Assembly: GCA_946482345.1 (NCBI GenBank)
Contig: CAMLRJ010000065.1
Location: 1 to 10,976 of the forward strand
DNA length: 10,976 nt
Direction of reading: 5' to 3'
DNA from: an uncultured Cellvibrio sp.
Lineage (GTDB): Bacteria > Pseudomonadota > Gammaproteobacteria > Pseudomonadales > Cellvibrionaceae
Shown here: positions 6,663 through 10,976 of the stretch, piece by piece
Layout of the letters: each line of letters begins with the position of its first letter
How positions within the stretch are numbered: the stretch's first letter is position 1
The notes under the pieces: model-generated
Databases searched by the model: none
What the model was told of the DNA's origin: nothing
What the model saw: only the letters and a program-made list of their open reading frames with translations
Position numbers and translations under genes: made by a program

Positions 6663-9464
6663 TTAGAAAGAGTAACGCGCTCCCAAAGCGTAGGTTTTTG
6701 AAAAGATTGCACTACCAAAGTTAAATAAATGTTGATTACCTTCACCGTAATAGCTTTGGTAAACATCATCCAGCAAATTGGTTGCATCGAAACTCACCAC
6801 CAGATCATCTGTCACGTTATAACTCAACTGAAAATCCAGGCTTTGTTCCGGGCGGTTCCAGAATTGAATCGGGTTGGCGAAAATTGCAGCTTCACGTCCT
6901 GAATAAAATTTTTCACGCCAGACGTAAGATAAACGTGCTCCTACTGCATCTTTTTCATAAGCAAGTACAACACTGTAAGAGGAATCAGATACACCGCTCA
7001 TCTTGGAATCAACGTAACCGGAAATGCCACCTGCCGGATCATATTCAGGATTTTTTTGCGATGAATCTAATGCGGTATAACTTGCTTGCACACCAAAACC
7101 ATCCAAAGCAGACGGTAAGTTATCAGGGAAGTAAACCAAACCAACTTCCAATCCGGAGAGTTCGCCATCCGCAGCATTCACCAAAGTAGTGAGAACATAA
7201 TCACGAGTAACATTATCATTACCTGTGCGGTTAACAATCTTCTTACCACCTATTACCAAGCCATCTATCTCGCGTTTGAATAACGCGGCATAAATAGAAC
7301 TACTCTCTGCAAAATACCATTCAACAGATAGGTCGTAGTTGGTTGATTCTGTCGGTTGTAGATCCGGGTTACCGCCATTACCTGTTCCATAAGGAATTGA
7401 CGTCAAAGGGTCCTGGAAATATTGCAGCGGATTCAAATCCCCAAAGTTAGGCATGCGCAGGGTTTCTGTGTAAGCAAAACGTCCTTTCACACCATCCGTA
7501 ATGTCCCAATTAAGAACCAGACTCGGCAACAATTTATCTGCTTTGGCTTTTCCTGTTTGATAATTGAAAACGTTGGTGTTAGTTCCTGTTTCGGACCAAA
7601 ACGCCATATCCTGTTCGTAATTAACATAACGCAAACCAAATTCACCACTTAATGTATCTGCTAAATTAAATTTGGTTGTGGCATAAAGCGCTGAAGAATC
7701 TTCAGTGACATCAAAGTTTTTATTAACATTTTCTGCACTCAAACCATAAAGCGTTCGCACGGCGTTGGCGTTATCCAGCAAATAATTACCATTTGCTGTA
7801 ATAAAATCATCGAAAATATTCGCCCTGCCAGCAAAATAATCATTCACCTGGAACACCAGACCTGAACCATCACCTGAAGCTCCAGCTGCAACCAGTTCTC
7901 CCATCATTTCACTAATAGGTTTGCTGTAAGCCCATGAATCTTGTCCACGACCAAAATCTTCTGCATTACGCTCTTCTATTCGGCCGCCAACTTTCAGCGA
8001 CTTCAAATATTCACCATCCAGTTCCCATACCAGATCAGTAGTGACAGCTACAGATCTACCTTCATTGCCACCACCGTTATCCCACATACCGGATGCATTC
8101 CAGTTACCAACCGCTGACATATCGGATTCATCCAGGTTGGCTGTTGCAGGATTATCTTTGAATGTAAGCGAAGGAACGCCATCGCGATCGTTGTAATCCA
8201 CCGTTAAACCATAGGCAGTGCGCGCAAAACGCATAGCAAAAAAATCTGTTGTGAATTTACTTTCCTGATAAATCACTTCCGAATTCAGAGTGATGTTATC
8301 TGATGGGGTCCATTTGCTACCGATTGCATACAAATAACTATCCGTCTTTCCAGTGGCATAATCACCCGATTGGAAACCACCGTTAGAATAACCTTCGTGT
8401 TCTTTTACAATATTGGTGCCTTCATACACCAGCGGGATTGCAATATTGCCGTCTTGATGTTCAAGCGTGTTGGAAAACCACATGGCATTTTGAGAAGTAT
8501 TCCTGTATCCCGTATAAAAAATTTCTGCTGTGACTTCGAGCTGATCATCAGGTGCCCACTGCAAGGAAACGCTGGTTGCAGGACGCTCGCGCTCACCCGT
8601 GAATGATGTACCAAAAATCGCGTCGCGCATTAATAAATAATCATATGCCACACCATCAAGCATCAGGGTTGCATCTTCATTATGTGGAAGGCCGTTTTCC
8701 AAACCGGGTTGCCACACCCTGACATTGTTATGTACACCGGGAATCATTTCATAAGGTGAGTAACCCGAATGGGGAACAGCGCTGAAAAAAGGAAATGCAG
8801 CACCCGCAGTCATGGTGTCATTGCGATAATTGGTTTCCGCAAAAGAAAAATTCACCAGAGCACCAAAATCACCCTGGCTGGTTTCCCATCGATTACTAAA
8901 AAGTGCGCTGACGTTAGGATCTATTTCTTCGGCTTGGTCTGCATAAATACCGCGACCAGCCAAAACCACTTTGGCGCCGTCAAAATTAAATGGGCGATGG
9001 GTTTTTACATCAATCGACCCCGCAATACCACGTTCAACCTGATCAGCAGAACGAGTTTTATAAACAATGACACTGGCCAGTAAACTTGCTGGAATATCTT
9101 GCAACGCTATCGCACGACCTGCTCCCGTGAACACATCACGTCCATTAACTGTCGTATGTATATCAGTTAAACCACGAATCGAAATTCCACTAATTTCACC
9201 ACTACCGCGTCCGGTAACCTGCACACCGGTAACACGCTGCAATGATTCCACTACGTTGTTATCGGGAAATTTGCCGATATCTTCGGCCACAATAGCATCA
9301 ACAATTTGGGTATTGTCACGTTTGAGATCCAAGGCTTTGCTCAAGCTGCTGCGAATACCGGTAACAACAATTTCTTCACTTTCTTCTGTCTGATCTTGTG
9401 CGTAAAGATTGGGGGCAAACATAACTGCGATTACAGCGCTTGCTAAAATTGATTTTGAGTACAT
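6663..9464 (-). CDS. TonB-dependent outer-membrane receptor (Xanthomonas/Caulobacter type), probable arabino-oligosaccharide importer
   Basis: The 933-residue protein has a Sec signal peptide (1-22, ending LYA), then an acidic linker and a TonB box (EIVVTG, 31-36). The plug domain runs to about residue 155, with DAIVAEDIGKFPDNNVVESLQRVTGVQV (56-83), ISIRGL and GIAGSIDVKTHRPF, the pattern of the TonB-Xanth-Caul family (TIGR01782). The remainder is a long 22-strand-type beta-barrel ending in YALGARYSF, with the terminal Phe used for BAM-dependent insertion. GGAG at 9472-9475 lies 7 nt before the ATG at 9464. The family imports large ligands, often plant oligosaccharides, using TonB energy. No SusD-like partner is present, as usual in Gammaproteobacteria. 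The GH127 and GH43 neighbours suggest an arabinose-containing ligand (inference from context; the ligand is not encoded in any recognisable motif). Confidence 0.93.
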   Translation of the reverse strand: MYSKSILASAVIAVMFAPNLYAQDQTEESEEIVVTGIRSSLSKALDLKRDNTQIVDAIVAEDIGKFPDNNVVESLQRVTGVQVTGRGSGEISGISIRGLTDIHTTVNGRDVFTGAGRAIALQDIPASLLASVIVYKTRSADQVERGIAGSIDVKTHRPFNFDGAKVVLAGRGIYADQAEEIDPNVSALFSNRWETSQGDFGALVNFSFAETNYRNDTMTAGAAFPFFSAVPHSGYSPYEMIPGVHNNVRVWQPGLENGLPHNEDATLMLDGVAYDYLLMRDAIFGTSFTGERERPATSVSLQWAPDDQLEVTAEIFYTGYRNTSQNAMWFSNTLEHQDGNIAIPLVYEGTNIVKEHEGYSNGGFQSGDYATGKTDSYLYAIGSKWTPSDNITLNSEVIYQESKFTTDFFAMRFARTAYGLTVDYNDRDGVPSLTFKDNPATANLDESDMSAVGNWNASGMWDNGGGNEGRSVAVTTDLVWELDGEYLKSLKVGGRIEERNAEDFGRGQDSWAYSKPISEMMGELVAAGASGDGSGLVFQVNDYFAGRANIFDDFITANGNYLLDNANAVRTLYGLSAENVNKNFDVTEDSSALYATTKFNLADTLSGEFGLRYVNYEQDMAFWSETGTNTNVFNYQTGKAKADKLLPSLVLNWDITDGVKGRFAYTETLRMPNFGDLNPLQYFQDPLTSIPYGTGNGGNPDLQPTESTNYDLSVEWYFAESSSIYAALFKREIDGLVIGGKKIVNRTGNDNVTRDYVLTTLVNAADGELSGLEVGLVYFPDNLPSALDGFGVQASYTALDSSQKNPEYDPAGGISGYVDSKMSGVSDSSYSVVLAYEKDAVGARLSYVWREKFYSGREAAIFANPIQFWNRPEQSLDFQLSYNVTDDLVVSFDATNLLDDVYQSYYGEGNQHLFNFGSAIFSKTYALGARYSF

Positions 9465-9487
9465 CTTCTGACTCCGTATTATTTTTA

Positions 9488-9520
9488 GTATTTGTCTATC
9501 GCTTTTGGAAAAACAAATAC
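9488..9520. promoter_or_regulatory. Inverted repeat upstream of the receptor gene, possible operator or leader hairpin
   Basis: GTATTTGT (9488-9495) and ACAAATAC (9513-9520) are perfect 8-bp inverted repeats separated by 17 bp. They lie 24 to 56 bp upstream of the receptor ATG, within the 92-bp stretch that must hold the receptor promoter. The centre-to-centre distance is 25 bp. The repeat could bind a dimeric regulator or form an RNA stem in the leader. No confident -35/-10 pair was found around it. Confidence 0.35.
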
Positions 9521-9556
9521 GCGTTAAAGGATCATCATGTTTTGAAAAATATCTGG

Positions 9557-9587
9557 AAAAAGTGAGGAAGAAATTTCCTCACTTTTT
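9557..9587 (-). terminator. Intrinsic terminator after the LamG-domain gene
   Basis: AAAAAGTGAGGAA (9557-9569) and TTCCTCACTTTTT (9575-9587) form a perfect 13-bp stem with a 5-nt loop. On the minus strand the hairpin starts 7 nt after the stop codon of the LamG gene and ends in five T. It separates that gene from the receptor gene, which therefore needs its own promoter in 9465-9556. The stem is symmetrical and could act in both directions. Confidence 0.88.
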
Positions 9588-9594
9588 GTCAGGG

Positions 9595-10976
9595 CTACAA
9601 GCCTTCCTGATACAGAGCATTGATTGATTCAGCCGTAATAGCACCGCTGTAAATTTTCAATTCATCAATCGCACCGTTGAAAGGGATATCCCAATAATTA
9701 ACACCCAGTGCAAATTCATTGGTTTCACCTGCAACCGTGAATACTCGTTTGAATCCGGTGGCTTCCAACGACTGAACGCCATTCACAAATATTTTTATTT
9801 TGTTGTTGTCTTCACCATCGACTGTGAATGCAACATGAGTCCATGCACCTTGTGGAATACGGGAATCCAGTTCGGCGTTATCGAAGAAACCTGCCTGATC
9901 TGCCCACACACGCGTTCTGTTAGTACCGCCCAGTGAAGGAACCAAACTGATCCATGCACTCGAACTGGCACCAGCAAAGAAAGCCGTTGTATAGTCGGTA
10001 AAGGCTGTGGGTTTCAGCCACAAAGAAACCGAGTAGCTGTTAGACGTAATTAAATTGTCTGGCAATCTCACACCGGATGTTCCATCCAGATTCACCGCCA
10101 AACCTTTAACACCATCGACATAAGTCACACTGCCTCCGGTATTCAAAATGCGATCACCTGTGACGGTGGCAGTTGCGTAAGCACCATTAATTGCAGTCAA
10201 ATCACCTTCAAAAGAATATTCAGCAGGCGCCAGTGATTTCACTGTGACAGTAAATTGTTTGGTATCTGTGAAATTTTGATATTTGATCGTTGCCGTCAAC
10301 ACCACTTGCTGATCGCCTTGTAGTGCGCTCGGCTGTTTGACGATTGCCGTACCATTCACCGGATTCAAAAATTCAGTGTTATTCGAACTCCAACTGATTC
10401 CGGAAACAAAAGGCCCGACTCGTGGCAATTCAAAATTTTCACGCACAGCGGAAACATCACCGAGATCCAACGCATCTTTAACAAATCCGGCAAATTGAGC
10501 GGGATCAGTCAGGTTGTTAATGGCTGCACCGTTAATATCCAAATTATTCAAGGCATAGTCATAGACAATAAATTCATCGATCTGGCCCTGGAAAGGTAAA
10601 TCCCAACCGTAATTCACGCCCAGTGCAAAATTACCACCCGCCGCACTGAAAATATCTTGACGCGGCATTGAACCTGCCAGATTGCCATCGATATAAAGTT
10701 TCATGGTGGTATCGGCATAGGCAATCGCCACGTGTTGCCATTGATTCAATGGAGCTGTTGCGGTGTGCACAATTTGATTCCAGTCATCCGTCTCGACGGT
10801 TCCCGTTTGGAAAATGAAACTCCACAGCAACGAAGTAGTCGTGAAGTGCGCGGCTCTGTCAGGAATAAAACTGATCCACTGATTATCAGCAGTTGATGCA
10901 AAGAATGCCGGGGTATAGGCCGTTAAGACTTCAGGCTTGTACCAGAAAGACACTGTGTACTGATTCGACGCAATAA
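9595..10976 (-). CDS. C-terminal part of a large secreted protein with two LamG-like domains and an Ig-like domain (N-terminus outside window)
   Basis: The frame stays open to the right edge. The GTG at 10951-10953 is not a start, because upstream codons continue the domain (IASNQYTV, matching ITSNSYSV in the second copy). The visible 459 residues hold LamG/concanavalin-like domain A (1 to about 150, already cut at the left), an Ig-like domain of the 'atrophied bacterial Ig' type (about 155-247: LDLGDVSAVRENFELP, ISWSSNN, VVLTATIKY, KQFTVTVKS), and LamG domain B (about 252-459). Conserved pairs are AFFA...WIS..P, QHVAIAY/THVAFTV, FALGVNY and IDEF/IDEL. This arrangement commonly flanks GH43 or similar catalytic domains in secreted plant-polysaccharide enzymes. 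A catalytic domain further upstream is likely but not visible. There is no anchor or sorting signal at the C-terminus. Confidence 0.85.
   Translation of the reverse strand, partial: IASNQYTVSFWYKPEVLTAYTPAFFASTADNQWISFIPDRAAHFTTTSLLWSFIFQTGTVETDDWNQIVHTATAPLNQWQHVAIAYADTTMKLYIDGNLAGSMPRQDIFSAAGGNFALGVNYGWDLPFQGQIDEFIVYDYALNNLDINGAAINNLTDPAQFAGFVKDALDLGDVSAVRENFELPRVGPFVSGISWSSNNTEFLNPVNGTAIVKQPSALQGDQQVVLTATIKYQNFTDTKQFTVTVKSLAPAEYSFEGDLTAINGAYATATVTGDRILNTGGSVTYVDGVKGLAVNLDGTSGVRLPDNLITSNSYSVSLWLKPTAFTDYTTAFFAGASSSAWISLVPSLGGTNRTRVWADQAGFFDNAELDSRIPQGAWTHVAFTVDGEDNNKIKIFVNGVQSLEATGFKRVFTVAGETNEFALGVNYWDIPFNGAIDELKIYSGAITAESINALYQEGL
9659..9716 (-). repeat. Intragenic duplicated segment (second copy at 10571-10631)
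   Basis: The two LamG domains share recognisable DNA identity where they encode FALGVNY..WD(I/L)PF.G.IDE. The plus-strand blocks around AATTCATC, AAAGG, TCCCAA and CCCAGTGCAAA are kept in order in both places. Copy A carries an extra Gly codon (GVNYGWD versus GVNYWD). The pattern points to domain duplication within the gene. Confidence 0.6.

Noticed and set aside
6467..6724. Plus-strand open frame of 85 codons across the receptor/GH127 gap
   Set aside because: It reads through a strong terminator hairpin and into the antisense of the receptor 3' end, and shows no recognisable protein features.
10951..10953. GTG as the start codon of the LamG-domain protein
   Set aside because: The frame continues upstream to the edge with codons that match the equivalent part of the second LamG domain, and there is no signal peptide after the GTG. 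The gene is truncated by the window, not started here.

Overview
The window looks like a chromosome segment from a plant-polysaccharide-degrading gammaproteobacterium of the Cellvibrio type. The reasons are a roughly 340-residue secreted GH43 arabinanase that closely resembles my recollection of Cellvibrio japonicus Arb43A, a 933-residue Xanthomonas/Caulobacter-type TonB-dependent receptor, and a secreted LamG/Ig-like protein. DNA alone does not prove the genus.

Left block (1-2558, minus strand): a three-gene operon read as AsnB-type amidotransferase, stand-alone acyl carrier protein, then an AMP-forming acyl/amino-acid ligase that runs off the left edge. Spacings are 44 and 7 bp. This cassette is typical of biosynthetic loci (surface polysaccharide, exosortase-associated or small-molecule clusters). 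It looks functionally unrelated to the rest of the window, and its partners lie outside to the left.

Right block (2879-10976): an arabinose-polymer utilisation locus. On the minus strand, in transcription order, are the 3' part of a secreted protein with two LamG domains separated by an Ig-like domain (truncated by the right edge), a TonB-dependent outer-membrane receptor, and a GH127 (beta-L-arabinofuranosidase type) enzyme. An endo/exo-1,5-alpha-L-arabinanase (GH43) lies on the plus strand and converges on GH127. The inferred division of labour is that GH43 cuts the alpha-1,5-arabinan backbone, the receptor imports oligosaccharides, GH127 removes beta-linked L-arabinofuranose, and the LamG protein binds or degrades substrate at the surface. 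Together they would cover both pectic arabinan and beta-arabinosidic side chains such as those of extensins.

Regulatory layout: strong intrinsic terminators follow the LamG gene (9557-9587) and the receptor gene (6616-6644), so these are probably separate transcripts. The most interesting non-coding feature lies in front of GH127. A good promoter candidate (6518-6545) is followed by a 24-codon small ORF ending 8 nt before a complete terminator hairpin with U-tract (6386-6416), which sits only 25 nt before the GH127 start codon. This looks like an attenuator, or alternatively a small-RNA unit. No RNA genes, insertion sequences or CRISPR arrays were seen. Nothing in the protein-coding content is an obviously novel system.
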